Source of the DNA: CAYQJL01 sp964612295 | GTDB lineage: Bacteria > Eisenbacteria > RBG-16-71-46 > CAIMUX01 > WJJG01 | DNA: 64,000 bases | Direction: 5' to 3' | NCBI GenBank assembly: GCA_964612295.1 | Contig: CAZTDY010000002.1 | Coordinates: 1 to 64,000 of the forward strand | Shown: piece by piece, positions 42,201 to 50,868 of the stretch | How positions within the stretch are numbered: the first letter of the stretch is position 1 | Layout: every line of letters begins with the position of its first letter | Notes under the pieces: generated by a model | Seen by the model: the letters and a program-made list of their open reading frames with translations, nothing else | Database searches by the model: none | Told to the model about the DNA's origin: nothing | Made by a program: the position numbers and the translations under genes

Positions 42201-43296
42201 GATCGATTCGACCGGATTGCACATCGACCAGCTCAGCGCCCGCACCGCCGGCGAGGGACGGCTCAGCGTGGAGGGTTGGATCCGCGGCGGCCGGGCCTTC
42301 GATCTGACGGCCCGCGCGGAGATGATCCAGCTCCTTCAGCACGGGAGCTACGATTTCTTGGTGAGCGCCGATTCGATCCGTGCGGTCACGCGGCCGCCCG
42401 AGGGAGCGCCGGAGGGGGATCTCACCGTTGAGGGGGTGCCCCATCTGGAGGGACGCATCGAGGTGCTCCGGGGCGTGTACATGCACCACCCGGGCTCCGC
42501 GGCACGAGCACCCTCTCCCAGCGAGCGCCCCTCGCCCTGGCGGGTCGACTTCGACGTGCTGGCGCCCGGAAACATACGCGTGAGGCAGTCGAACGCCAGC
42601 GCCGAGCTGGGTGATGGACAACTCCACCTGAGCTATCGCTGGCCCTATTGGGATGTGAGCGGAAACGTCGCGGTGCTGGGGGGAACCTATCGTCTGCTCA
42701 ACAACAACTTCGCGATTCAGGAGGGATCGATCGAGTTTCGCGACACCGGACACGGGCCCGATGCTTCGGTCAGCGTCGATGCGGAAACCTATGTGGCACC
42801 CTCGGACACCACCGACACGGGCGGCGACATCCGCGTCATGGTGCACGTCGAGGGGAAACCGGATGAGCTTCAGGTGACCCTCTCGTCCGATCCACCGCAC
42901 AGCCAGGAACAGCTGGTCAAACTCTTGAGCTACGGCCGGCTGCCCCGCAGCGCCTGGGAGGCTGCCACCGAGACCCCGACCTTCCTGCTGGGGACGATGG
43001 GGGGCACGATCGAAAGCAGTCTCGCCGAGCAGTTCCCGCTCTTCACCCACGTGGCCTTGGAGCACGGCGCCACGGCCCAGGACATGCGTCTCAGCGTCCG
43101 ACCGATGATCTCCCGGGGGATCACGGGCGATTACTCACAGGAACTCTCCCTCGATCCGGCCTGGGACTTCTCGCTTCACTACCGGCTGAGCCGCATCCTG
43201 TACTTGCGGGCGGGGGTCGCCAACGATCCCGAACGCGCGGGCCCCTTCATCGACGAGTACAGTCTTGACCTCAAGTTCCGCTTCGAGTACGAGTGA
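39205..43296 (+). CDS. tamB: TamB-family intermembrane protein
   Basis: 1363 aa. One N-terminal TM anchor (about 22-45) is followed by a long beta-rich body typical of AsmA/TamB-type lipid-transfer bridges (repeated V-x-G-x-L-x-L strands). The C-terminal DUF490 domain has GNVAVLGGTYRLLNNNF, IEFRDTG, DPPHSQEQLVKLLSYGR and a final LDLKFRFEYE. TamB-type proteins span the periplasm and work with TamA in outer-membrane protein insertion and with others in phospholipid transport. It is shifted against tamA by 16 bp, so the genes are coupled. GGAG precedes the ATG. Confidence 0.93.
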   Translation: MVTAADNSGPGDARATPRKGRRFRRRFLAALFLVLFLAGPFLAVRVGPVRTALLRLATEQLGLGDTLRMRIGGVRGFGPTGFAFEDVSLESRDSTGVWVPAMHMTHLEAAWSLSHLVGGEVHVDRFTAGALEVHLHRLPLGAPRDTSALRPSGARSTRPLAGRVPITVAHIELGPLQVLDADGILLRMGLAEGRLEATRQELRFTLEEGWLALDRYGSGFQLTSGALVWGEAGGTRLTDLGLDGPRLKGIVEAHYRTGDPENSIVIDVLIDHLDPLLLTRRFVPRIRLRPEDRLEGSVQVRRSQGGVGIELLLEGHLRGERFDELSGVIDLADGQVRVADLVVSGERGVVRGQCAWDHPRRVATGNLRFHHLDLQSRWLPWLHDLPLAGALGGRVDARVQVPRNASPKIEGEIELSGGRLYDIETDRIRFLGLVEPGNGVEAREALLTSGGGEIRAEGRWPLGAGEVGISAQVDSFPLSALPPAWRAGTEGRLTGAFELEGVPDDPVIEGHCRLNDLVRGEWHAEEATIIPLLLWPRDQRGSGTLEVRGLQRNEGAAAWMSTRFSRWGEQVSLSTDVGLPGAHLHLEGQLDPQRSLTLEHLQVGTDRWGRWGLERPCELDWASGGVRADSIVLRSGPARLAAGGHWLREEDTVAGGVNLQAFDLAQLEPLLGSARPWRGRGALVVDVSGGLPDPRVEVLFSADSLWWGTANLGDAFLHAIWADSTLRIQPVEIHSEIHDVSLPSLTVTPNRPLLSLWEAGEDSPEDARAKNPLADAAWEGHLDVSRLDLAGWAPALGLLAQGDSAAGREVTVERMIGGRPVRIHVETPGDLSPVAAGVGGYGGLFEADIEIGGTPRSPELHLRGGVEGVTLAGVPSGALELDLQYADSVLSIGRFNLEEGASKSFAEGTYPYLLQLLPPEGSRLGRPVDVRGEFRDLDVGLISGFSQWAPNAHGRLSGSVALQGRGDRPHLLGTLLLRDGGFRIPGRSERVFDTQAMVRIDSTGLHIDQLSARTAGEGRLSVEGWIRGGRAFDLTARAEMIQLLQHGSYDFLVSADSIRAVTRPPEGAPEGDLTVEGVPHLEGRIEVLRGVYMHHPGSAARAPSPSERPSPWRVDFDVLAPGNIRVRQSNASAELGDGQLHLSYRWPYWDVSGNVAVLGGTYRLLNNNFAIQEGSIEFRDTGHGPDASVSVDAETYVAPSDTTDTGGDIRVMVHVEGKPDELQVTLSSDPPHSQEQLVKLLSYGRLPRSAWEAATETPTFLLGTMGGTIESSLAEQFPLFTHVALEHGATAQDMRLSVRPMISRGITGDYSQELSLDPAWDFSLHYRLSRILYLRAGVANDPERAGPFIDEYSLDLKFRFEYE

Positions 43297-43326
43297 GAAC
43301 CCGTTCCCCTAGTTTCCGGAGTACTC

Positions 43327-45606
43327 ATGTTTGAAGGCCATGACACAGCGCGCGAGGACATCCTCGCTCAGTTGAATCCCGCTCAGCGAGCCTCGGTGAG
43401 CCATGGCGACGGGCCCCTTCTCATCCTGGCCGGCGCCGGGAGTGGGAAGACCCGGGTCCTCACCCGGCGCATCGCCTACCTCGTGCAGCATCAGGGGCTC
43501 CCACCCGAATGCATTCTGGCCCTCACGTTCACCAACAAGGCGGCCGGCGAGATGGCCGCCCGGGTCGAGGCCCTCCTGGGACTTCCGGTGCGGGGCCTCT
43601 GGATCGGGACCTTTCATTCGATCTGTTTGCGACTCGTCCGACGTCATGCCGATCTGCTCGGATACCAGCCGGGGCTTTCGGTCTTCGATGCCGATGATCA
43701 GCGCGCGCTCGTGAGGCGTCTGCTCAAGGATGAAGGCCTCGAAGAGAAGCCGCGTCGGGCTCGCGATCTGCTCGGACACATCAGCCGGGCGAAGAGCGCC
43801 GGCTTGGGCGCCGAGGCCCTGCAAGCCGACGCACGTACCCCCGCCCAGCAGTTGGCGGCCCGGATTTTCGAGAAATACCAGGACGCGCTCAAGAGCCAGA
43901 ACTCGGTCGACTTCGACGACATCCTGCTCCAGACCCTGCGCCTCCTGACGGAATACCCCGATGTGGCCGACTTCTACGCCGATCGTTTCAAGCACGTGTT
44001 GGTCGACGAGTACCAGGACACGAATCGTGTGCAGTTCCTGATCACCGAACGCCTGGCCCGCCTCCACCGCAACATCTTCGTGGTGGGGGACGACGATCAG
44101 TCGATCTACGGGTGGCGCGGCGCGGATGTCAGCAACATCATCGACTTCAAGGAACACTTCGAGGACGCCACGGTCCACCGGCTGGAACAGAACTACCGAT
44201 CGACCGGATCCATCCTGCGATTCGCGAATGACGTCATCCGCCGCAACGAATCGCGATGGGAGAAGGAACTCTGGACCGAGCGGGAAGAGGGCGAGAAACC
44301 GAAGCTGCTGGTTGCATCTGATGAAGATGAGGAAGCCGAGGAGATCGCCCGCCGCGTCGCCGCCCTCCACGACAAGCAGGACTGCGGCTACCGGAGCATC
44401 GCCGTGTTCTATCGGACGCATGCCCAATCGCGTCCGCTGGAAGACGCCTTCCTGCGAAGCAACATCCCCTACGTGCTGGTCGGCGGTATCTACTTCTATC
44501 AGCGGATGGAGGTGAAGGACCTGCTGAGCTACCTGCGCGTGCTCGTCAATCCGGCCGACGAGATCAGCCTGCGGCGGGCGCTCAGCGTGCCCCGCCGGGG
44601 CGTGGGAGAGACCTCGGTGGGACACCTTCTCCGCGCCGCAGCTGAGCAACGGCGCGAGCCGCTGGAGCTGGCCCGCGAAGAAAGCGTAGAGCAGGTTCGG
44701 GGGAAGGCGCGCAAAGCGCTTGCCACCTTTGCCGAACTGATGCTGGGCTTGCGAGGCCGGGTGGGCGAGCCGCCGGAGCTGATTCTCACCGAGATCATCG
44801 AGGCGGTCGGCTACAAAAAACATCTGGAAGCCCAGGGCGGCGAATGGGAAGAGCGGGTCGCCAACGTTGAGGAGCTGGTCGGCAGCGCGCGGCTCTTCAG
44901 CAGCGCCCACGGGGGCGGCGTGGGCGAATACCTGGATCAGGTCAGCCTGCTGACGAACCTCGACAATCTCGATGAAACCACCGACCGGGTCACCATGATG
45001 ACCGCGCACAACGCCAAGGGCCTCGAGTTCGGGCACGTCTTCGTGTGCGGATTGGAGGAAGGCCTCTTCCCCCACGTGTCTGCCTTTGAGGATGACGCCG
45101 AGATGGAGGAGGAGCGCCGGCTTTTCTATGTCGCCTCCACCCGGGCGATGGACCAGCTGACCCTTTCGGCCAGCCTGCTGCGCCGACGGTTCAATACCGC
45201 GGCGGGTGGGGTGTCCCGGTTCATGAGCGAGGTCGATCCCGCGTTGTACGAGGAAACCGAGCTCACCGCGCGGTGGTCGGCCGGGAGCCGGCGAGACTCC
45301 GGCGGATCCTGGCGCTCACAGGGCGGCCTCTTCGGGTCAGACCCGCGCAGCCTCCTGCGCGAGACGCCCGCCGCGCGGCGGCCGGCGACCCGTCAGAGCG
45401 CAGCCGGCAGGGAGGTGGACCCGTTCGGGGGTCCCACCGATTCGCTCGAGCACCCGCTCGTTGGACGGCGGGTCTTTCATGCGACCTTCGGCCCTGGTAT
45501 CGTGGTGGCGGCCGATGGAAAAGGCGACCGGGCCCGCGTGACGGTCCGTTTCCACTCGGGCCAGACCCGCAAGGTGATCGGAGGCTATCTCGAGTGGGAA
45601 GCGTGA
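43327..45606 (+). CDS. pcrA: UvrD/PcrA superfamily 1 DNA helicase
   Basis: 759 aa. Walker A AGAGSGKT (35-42), DEYQDT (near 227), VGDDDQSIYGWRGAD, LEQNYRS, MTAHNAKGLEF and LFYVASTRAMDQL give the full SF1A motif set. The C-terminus holds a Tudor-like domain (VFHATFGPGIVVAADG to YLEWEA) of the PcrA/UvrD type that contacts RNA polymerase. The role is DNA repair and removal of stalled complexes. It sits directly upstream of gatC (3 bp), as in several phyla. GGAG precedes the ATG. Confidence 0.94.
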   Translation: MFEGHDTAREDILAQLNPAQRASVSHGDGPLLILAGAGSGKTRVLTRRIAYLVQHQGLPPECILALTFTNKAAGEMAARVEALLGLPVRGLWIGTFHSICLRLVRRHADLLGYQPGLSVFDADDQRALVRRLLKDEGLEEKPRRARDLLGHISRAKSAGLGAEALQADARTPAQQLAARIFEKYQDALKSQNSVDFDDILLQTLRLLTEYPDVADFYADRFKHVLVDEYQDTNRVQFLITERLARLHRNIFVVGDDDQSIYGWRGADVSNIIDFKEHFEDATVHRLEQNYRSTGSILRFANDVIRRNESRWEKELWTEREEGEKPKLLVASDEDEEAEEIARRVAALHDKQDCGYRSIAVFYRTHAQSRPLEDAFLRSNIPYVLVGGIYFYQRMEVKDLLSYLRVLVNPADEISLRRALSVPRRGVGETSVGHLLRAAAEQRREPLELAREESVEQVRGKARKALATFAELMLGLRGRVGEPPELILTEIIEAVGYKKHLEAQGGEWEERVANVEELVGSARLFSSAHGGGVGEYLDQVSLLTNLDNLDETTDRVTMMTAHNAKGLEFGHVFVCGLEEGLFPHVSAFEDDAEMEEERRLFYVASTRAMDQLTLSASLLRRRFNTAAGGVSRFMSEVDPALYEETELTARWSAGSRRDSGGSWRSQGGLFGSDPRSLLRETPAARRPATRQSAAGREVDPFGGPTDSLEHPLVGRRVFHATFGPGIVVAADGKGDRARVTVRFHSGQTRKVIGGYLEWEA

Positions 45607-45609
45607 GCG

Positions 45610-45948
45610 ATGCCGGAGAGCGACCTTCCTCAGTCCAACGAGGCGCCCACGGGCGCCCAAACGGGGGCCCTCTGCGACCTGGCGGGCCTCTGCCTCACCC
45701 CTGCGGAACTGACGAGCCTCGGCAAGGACCTGGCGCAGATCCTGACCTACGTGCGCCTCATCGATGCTGCCGATTCAAGCGGACAGCTGCCAACGATTCA
45801 CCCCACCCAAACGCACGGGACGCTTCGGGAAGATGATCCACGCAGCGGACTGAGCGCCGGAGACGCGTTGCGGAACGCTCCTCGCACCAAGGACGATCAC
45901 TTTCGGGCGCCGCCCGCGTTTCCCCCGGCCGGGGATCCCCGTGATTGA
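45610..45948 (+). CDS. gatC: Aspartyl/glutamyl-tRNA amidotransferase subunit C
   Basis: 112 aa. DLAGLCLTPAELTSLGKDLAQIL followed by LREDDPR and ALRNAP matches GatC, the small chain that wraps and stabilises GatA-GatB. The complex converts Glu-tRNA(Gln) or Asp-tRNA(Asn) to the amide form. It overlaps gatA by 8 bp. The divergent first 20 residues are not conserved. Confidence 0.92.
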   Translation: MPESDLPQSNEAPTGAQTGALCDLAGLCLTPAELTSLGKDLAQILTYVRLIDAADSSGQLPTIHPTQTHGTLREDDPRSGLSAGDALRNAPRTKDDHFRAPPAFPPAGDPRD

Positions 45949-47452
45949 CGCCGGCCGGCCCCTGGTGTTCCTGCAGGAAGCACTGCGCGCCGGACGCTGT
46001 TCGCTCCCTGAGATCCTGGATGAGCACCTGTCCTCTATCGCCATATGTGATAAGAAGATCGGGTCGTTTCTTTGTGTGATGGAGCAGGAAGCTCGGGAGC
46101 GGGCCGGCCGCCTTCAGGGTTTGATTGACCGCCAGAGATGGCCGGGGCCGCTCTGCGGACTGGTCGTGGCGGTGAAGGACAACATCTGTGTGGCGGACCA
46201 TCCGGCCACCGCGGGGAGCCGGATCCTGGAAGGGTTTCGTCCCCTCTACGATGCGACCGCCATCGGGCGGCTCGAGCAGGCGGGGGCGATCCTCATCGGC
46301 AAGACGAACCTGGACGAGTTCGGGATGGGCTCCTCTACCGAGCACAGCGCCTTCGGCCCCACCCGCAATCCATATGACCCCTCGCGGGTGCCCGGCGGTT
46401 CGAGCGGGGGATCGGCGGCCGCCGTCGCCGCGGGGATGTGCTCGGCGGCTCTGGGCAGCGACACTGGAGGCTCGGTGCGGCAACCGGCTGCCTATTGCGG
46501 GGTCGTGGGTCTCAAGCCGCAGTACGGCAGCGTCTCGCGGCGGGGTCTGATCGCCTTTGCCTCCTCGATGGATGGCATCGGCCCCCTGGCGCCCACCGGC
46601 GCCGACTGTTCCCTGATCTTCGAGGTGATCTCCGGCCTCGACCTATGCGATGCCACCACGGTCGATCTGGAAGGGGCCCCGCGGGCAGGGGCAATCAGGC
46701 GCGTGGGGTTGCCCAGAGGATGGATCGAGTCCTGCTGCACGACCGAGATCAAGGATGCGTTCGAAGGATGCGCCCGCCGGATCGAGTCGTGCGGCTTCAC
46801 GCTCACCGACATCGATCTGCCGGACCCCGATTGGGCCGCCGCCGCCTACTACATCCTGGCGACGGCGGAAGCATCCTCGAACCTGGCGCGCTATGACGGC
46901 ATTCACTACGGGCCGGCCACCGGCCGGTCTGAGGATCTCGGCGCGCACTATCGCAAGACAAGGGGCGCCGGGTTCGGCCCCGAGGTCAAGCGGCGCATTC
47001 TGCTGGGCACGCATGTGCTCAGCGCAGGCCACTACCAGGACCACTACGAGAAGGCGCAACGCGTGCGCACCGCCTGGCGGCAATCGATGGATGCGCTTTT
47101 CGACGAGGTCGGCGCGATCCTGTTGCCGACCACCCCGGAGAGCCCGTTCTTGTTGGGAGAGAGGCTGGATGATCCGGTGCGCATGTACCGCAGCGATCTC
47201 TTCACCATCGGCCCCAATCTCACCGGCTATCCGGCCGTCAGCTTCCCCATCGGCGCAACCCGGGCGGGGCTGCCGGTGGGGGCGCAGCTCTGGGGGCCGG
47301 CCTTCAGCGAGCGGGCGCTGCTGGCGATCGCCGACCAGCACGGGGAGGGGCAGCCGTTCGGCCCCCTGCAGCGCCGGCGGGAGGAGATGCGAATGGCCTT
47401 GCGGCGCGCGCCGGTCCCGGAGGATTCCCCCGGCGGCGCGGGCGAGGGATGA
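45941..47452 (+). CDS. gatA: Aspartyl/glutamyl-tRNA amidotransferase subunit A
   Basis: 503 aa from GTG 45941. The amidase-signature triad is complete: Lys79 (VAVKDNI), cis-Ser154 (PGGSSGGS) and Ser178 (GSDTGGS), numbering that matches S. aureus GatA. It releases ammonia from glutamine and channels it to GatB. It overlaps gatC and gatB (4 bp), a tight cotranslated set. The C-terminal 25 residues are an Arg/Gly/Pro tail without conservation. Confidence 0.95.
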   Translation: MIDAGRPLVFLQEALRAGRCSLPEILDEHLSSIAICDKKIGSFLCVMEQEARERAGRLQGLIDRQRWPGPLCGLVVAVKDNICVADHPATAGSRILEGFRPLYDATAIGRLEQAGAILIGKTNLDEFGMGSSTEHSAFGPTRNPYDPSRVPGGSSGGSAAAVAAGMCSAALGSDTGGSVRQPAAYCGVVGLKPQYGSVSRRGLIAFASSMDGIGPLAPTGADCSLIFEVISGLDLCDATTVDLEGAPRAGAIRRVGLPRGWIESCCTTEIKDAFEGCARRIESCGFTLTDIDLPDPDWAAAAYYILATAEASSNLARYDGIHYGPATGRSEDLGAHYRKTRGAGFGPEVKRRILLGTHVLSAGHYQDHYEKAQRVRTAWRQSMDALFDEVGAILLPTTPESPFLLGERLDDPVRMYRSDLFTIGPNLTGYPAVSFPIGATRAGLPVGAQLWGPAFSERALLAIADQHGEGQPFGPLQRRREEMRMALRRAPVPEDSPGGAGEG

Positions 47453-48909
47453 GGATGAGCATGGCGGAATGGGAGGCGGTCATCGGGCTCGAGATCCACG
47501 TGCAGCTCGGCACGCGGAGCAAGCTCTTCTGCGGATGCGCCACGCGCTTCGGCGCGCCGCCGAACGCGCAGGTCTGTCCTGTTTGCCTGGGCCATCCCGG
47601 GGTGCTCCCGGCCGTGAATCGCCAGGCTCTCCGGTTGGGTCTGCGCGGTGCGGCCGCGCTGGGCGCTCACATCCCGCGGCGTTCAGCCTGGGCGCGGAAG
47701 AACTACTTCTACCCCGACCTGCCCAAGGGATATCAGATCACCCAGTATGCGCACCCCCTGGCCACGGGGGGCGAGATTCCCTATGAGGCCCAAGGCCGGA
47801 TGCGATCGGTTGCTCTCACGAGACTCCACCTCGAAGAGGATGCCGGCCGCCTCAAACATGGCGGTGACGAAGAGGGCCCGTCGAGCCTGGTGGATCTGAA
47901 TCGGTGCGGCGTTCCCCTGCTGGAGATCGTGACCGAACCGGCGCTGCAACACCCGCACGAGGCGCACGCCGTGCTCGTCAGCCTCCGGCAGATCGTGCAG
48001 TACATCGAGATCAGCGAGGGCGCCATGGAAAAGGGGCACCTGCGCTGCGATGCAAACATATCCCTCCGCCCGGTCGGCGAGCAGCGGTTGGGGACCAAGA
48101 CCGAGATCAAGAATCTCAATTCCTTCCGCCATGTCGAGCAAGCGTTGGCCGAGGAGATCCGCCGGCAGCGTGCGCTTCTGGAGGATGGCGGGGAGGTCTC
48201 CTCGGCCACTCTGTTGTGGGACGCCGATGCGCGATGCACGCGACTGATGCGCAGCAAGGAGGACCGGCCCGACTATCGCTACTTCCCGGAGCCGGATTTG
48301 CCGGACCTGACGATCGAGAACGCGGATCTGGAGGCCGCCAGGGCCGCGATTGGAGAGCTTCCCGCAAGCCGGCGCCGTCGACTCGAGACCGACCATGAGC
48401 TCCCGGCCGATGAGGCCCGCATTCTGACGCGCACCCGGAGGGTGGCCGACCTCTTCGAGGCGGCCGCGAGAAGAGCGGAGAATCCAGGCGCGGTTGCCCG
48501 CTTCATGGTGGGCGAGCTGGCGGGTGCGCTTGGCGAGCGGGGCCGCTCCTTAGAGGATGCCGGGCTGGACGCCTCCGCCATCGCCCAGCTCGTGGATATG
48601 GTCGGCCGGGGGGAGCTGAGCGGCCGGCAGGCCAAAGCGGTTGTGCGCGAGATGCTGTCCAGCGGCCGCCCAGCGGCCGAGATCGCCGCCGATCAAGGGC
48701 TGGAGGTGGAACAGGGGGAGGCGGCGCTCCTGGCGTGGATCGGAGAGGTTCTCGCGGCACATCCCCGAGAGCTCAGCGAGTATCAGGCCGGGAAGACGGC
48801 CCTGTTGCGCTTCTTCATGGGACAGGTCATGCGCGTGTCACAGGGCCGGGCCGATCCGGCCGCGACGCAACGATTGCTTGAGCGCCGGCTGCGAGATGGG
48901 CGAGTATGA
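47449..48909 (+). CDS. gatB: Aspartyl/glutamyl-tRNA amidotransferase subunit B
   Basis: 486 aa. GLEIHVQLGTRSKLFC and a zinc site of Cys28, Cys30, Cys43 and Cys46 (CPVCLGHPG) are present. Kinase-like core motifs are YFYPDLPKGYQITQY, HLEEDAGRLKH and EIVTEPAL. A C-terminal YqeY/GatB tRNA-binding helical domain starts near 335. It transfers the amide to tRNA-bound Glu/Asp. The start overlaps gatA; ATGs at 47455 and 47461 are also possible. Confidence 0.95.
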   Translation: MRMSMAEWEAVIGLEIHVQLGTRSKLFCGCATRFGAPPNAQVCPVCLGHPGVLPAVNRQALRLGLRGAAALGAHIPRRSAWARKNYFYPDLPKGYQITQYAHPLATGGEIPYEAQGRMRSVALTRLHLEEDAGRLKHGGDEEGPSSLVDLNRCGVPLLEIVTEPALQHPHEAHAVLVSLRQIVQYIEISEGAMEKGHLRCDANISLRPVGEQRLGTKTEIKNLNSFRHVEQALAEEIRRQRALLEDGGEVSSATLLWDADARCTRLMRSKEDRPDYRYFPEPDLPDLTIENADLEAARAAIGELPASRRRRLETDHELPADEARILTRTRRVADLFEAAARRAENPGAVARFMVGELAGALGERGRSLEDAGLDASAIAQLVDMVGRGELSGRQAKAVVREMLSSGRPAAEIAADQGLEVEQGEAALLAWIGEVLAAHPRELSEYQAGKTALLRFFMGQVMRVSQGRADPAATQRLLERRLRDGRV

Positions 48910-48966
48910 GTGCTTCAGCGGCGGGGAGCCGCCGGCAGAGCTGAGGCGACCAACCTGGAGGCACCG

Positions 48967-50268
48967 ATGAAGGTTCTATTGATCGGCTCAGGCGGACGCG
49001 AACATGCGCTCGGGTGGGCGCTCTCTCAATCGCCCGACAAACCGGAAATCTACGCGCTGCCGGGCAACCCCGGACTGGCCCGGCTGGGGACCAATCTGCC
49101 CGGTGATCCCGGTGATCACGGCCAGGTGCTCGGGCTCGTGCGTGAACTCGGCATCGATCTGGTGATCATCGGCCCTGAGGTGCCACTGGTCGCCGGCCTG
49201 GCGGATGATCTGCGCGACGCCGGAGTGCGCGCGTTTGGACCAAGCGCCGGAGCGGCGGCGATCGAGGGCAGCAAGGTCTTTTCCAAAGAGCTCATGTTGC
49301 GCCACGACATCCCCACGGCCGGATTCCAGGTGGTGACCGACGCAGATACCGCCCTCGAGCTTCTCGGACAGATTCCCTACCCGCACGTGCTCAAGGCCGA
49401 TGGCCTCGCGGCCGGCAAAGGTGCCCTGATCGTGGAGACGCGGGCCGAAGCGGAGGAGGCGGTTTCGGCCCTCATGGTGAAGAAGCAGTTCGGCGCGGCC
49501 GGCGACCGCGTGGTCTTCGAGGAATTCTTAGAGGGCGAGGAGATGAGCGTGTTCGCCGTGGCCACCGGGGAGCAGTATGTCCTGCTTCCACCCTCGCAGG
49601 ACTACAAGCGAGCCAAAGACGGCGACCGCGGCGGCAACACCGGGGGCATGGGCGCCTACGCTCCGGTGGTGGGATGGAATCGGGATCTCGAAGAGCGCGT
49701 GCGCCGGGAGGTCATCGAGCCCACGCTTCAGGCGATGATTGCCGAGGGGGTGCCGTATTCCGGCCTCCTCTACGCTGGGCTGATGGTGAAGGACGGGCGG
49801 CCGAGCGTCGTGGAGTTCAACTGCCGCTTCGGAGATCCCGAGACCCAGATCGTGCTGCCGATCCTGAACGGGGATTTGCTCGAGCTGCTGTGGAAGGCTT
49901 CGGCTCCCTCCGGCGAGGAGCGGTTGCCGGAGTACGGCCACGATGGGCGATCGGCCGTGTGTGTCGTGGTCGCCTCGGACGGCTACCCGGGCCAGGCGCG
50001 GACCGGATACCCGATCACCGGGTTGGAGGAGGCCGAAGCCCATCCGGACGCGATTGTGTTCCATGCGGGGACGGCTCTGAGGGAGTCCGAGCTGGTCAAC
50101 AAGGGTGGTCGGGTTCTGAATGTCGTTGGCCTTGGGGACGACCTGCCCGCGGCCCGGGATCGCGCGTATGAGGCCGCGGCGGCAATTCAGTTTGACGGCG
50201 CCTTCTACCGGCGCGATATTGCCTGGCGTGGCATGGAGGCTCTGGGAAGGCCTCTTGCCCAGCCTTGA
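48967..50268 (+). CDS. purD: Phosphoribosylamine-glycine ligase
   Basis: 433-aa ATP-grasp enzyme joining glycine to phosphoribosylamine to give GAR in purine synthesis. VLLIGSGGREHALGW at the N-terminus, VLKADGLAAGKGA, VVFEEFLEGEEMSVF, GGNTGGMGAYAP and FNCRFGDPETQ are diagnostic. ATG 48967 has CTGGAGG upstream. purE follows 34 bp later. Confidence 0.95.
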   Translation: MKVLLIGSGGREHALGWALSQSPDKPEIYALPGNPGLARLGTNLPGDPGDHGQVLGLVRELGIDLVIIGPEVPLVAGLADDLRDAGVRAFGPSAGAAAIEGSKVFSKELMLRHDIPTAGFQVVTDADTALELLGQIPYPHVLKADGLAAGKGALIVETRAEAEEAVSALMVKKQFGAAGDRVVFEEFLEGEEMSVFAVATGEQYVLLPPSQDYKRAKDGDRGGNTGGMGAYAPVVGWNRDLEERVRREVIEPTLQAMIAEGVPYSGLLYAGLMVKDGRPSVVEFNCRFGDPETQIVLPILNGDLLELLWKASAPSGEERLPEYGHDGRSAVCVVVASDGYPGQARTGYPITGLEEAEAHPDAIVFHAGTALRESELVNKGGRVLNVVGLGDDLPAARDRAYEAAAAIQFDGAFYRRDIAWRGMEALGRPLAQP

Positions 50269-50302
50269 TCACCATTGGAGAGGAGACGGGGGAACTGAAA
50301 CC

Positions 50303-50842
50303 ATGGCCAAAGCTGCCAAGAAGACGACAAAAAAGACCGCCAAGAAGACCTCCCGGGCGGCGTCTCGGCGCGCCAAGCCTTTGGTGGGGGTCATCTACGC
50401 CAGCACCAGTGACGAGCCGGTCATCAAAGAGTGCTGGGGGGTGCTCGAGCAGTTCGGGATACCCTATGAGACCCACATGTTCTCGGCTCACCGCCAGCCG
50501 GCCTTCACCGCAACCTATGCGAAGGGCGCGCGCAAGCGGGGGCTGCGCGTCCTCATTGCCGGCGCTGGGATGGCTGCGCATCTTCCGGGGGTGATCGCTT
50601 CGATGACCACCTTGCCGGTCATCGGGGTCCCGCTCTGCGGTTCGGCGTTCGAGGGGTACGACTCGCTTCTCTCGATGGTGCAGATGCCAGCCGGCGTTCC
50701 GGTGGCCACCGTTGCCGTGGGCAAGGCGGGCGCCAAGAATGCGGCGCTGCTTGCCGCGCAGATTCTGGCGGCGAACAGCCCGCCGATTCAACGCAGGCTG
50801 GACGACCTGAAACGCAGGATGGAAACGGGGCAGAAGCTCTGA
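50303..50842 (+). CDS. purE: N5-CAIR mutase/AIR carboxylase with basic N-terminal tail
   Basis: 179 aa. The first 25 residues are almost only Lys, Ala, Thr and Arg (KKTTKKTAKKTSRAASRRAK), unlike usual PurE. The core then matches: YASTSDEPV, MFSAHRQP, AGAGMAAHLPGVIASMTTLP, VIGVPL and SLLSMVQMPAGVPVATVAV with GAKNAALLA. No purK lies beside it, so whether it is the class I mutase or class II carboxylase is open. The ATG has a GGGGGAA-type SD about ten bases away. Cytoplasmic; the tail may bind nucleic acid or be a simple extension. Confidence 0.9.
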   Translation: MAKAAKKTTKKTAKKTSRAASRRAKPLVGVIYASTSDEPVIKECWGVLEQFGIPYETHMFSAHRQPAFTATYAKGARKRGLRVLIAGAGMAAHLPGVIASMTTLPVIGVPLCGSAFEGYDSLLSMVQMPAGVPVATVAVGKAGAKNAALLAAQILAANSPPIQRRLDDLKRRMETGQKL

Positions 50843-50868
50843 GCCAGGGGCCGGCTGTCCGGGCTTGA

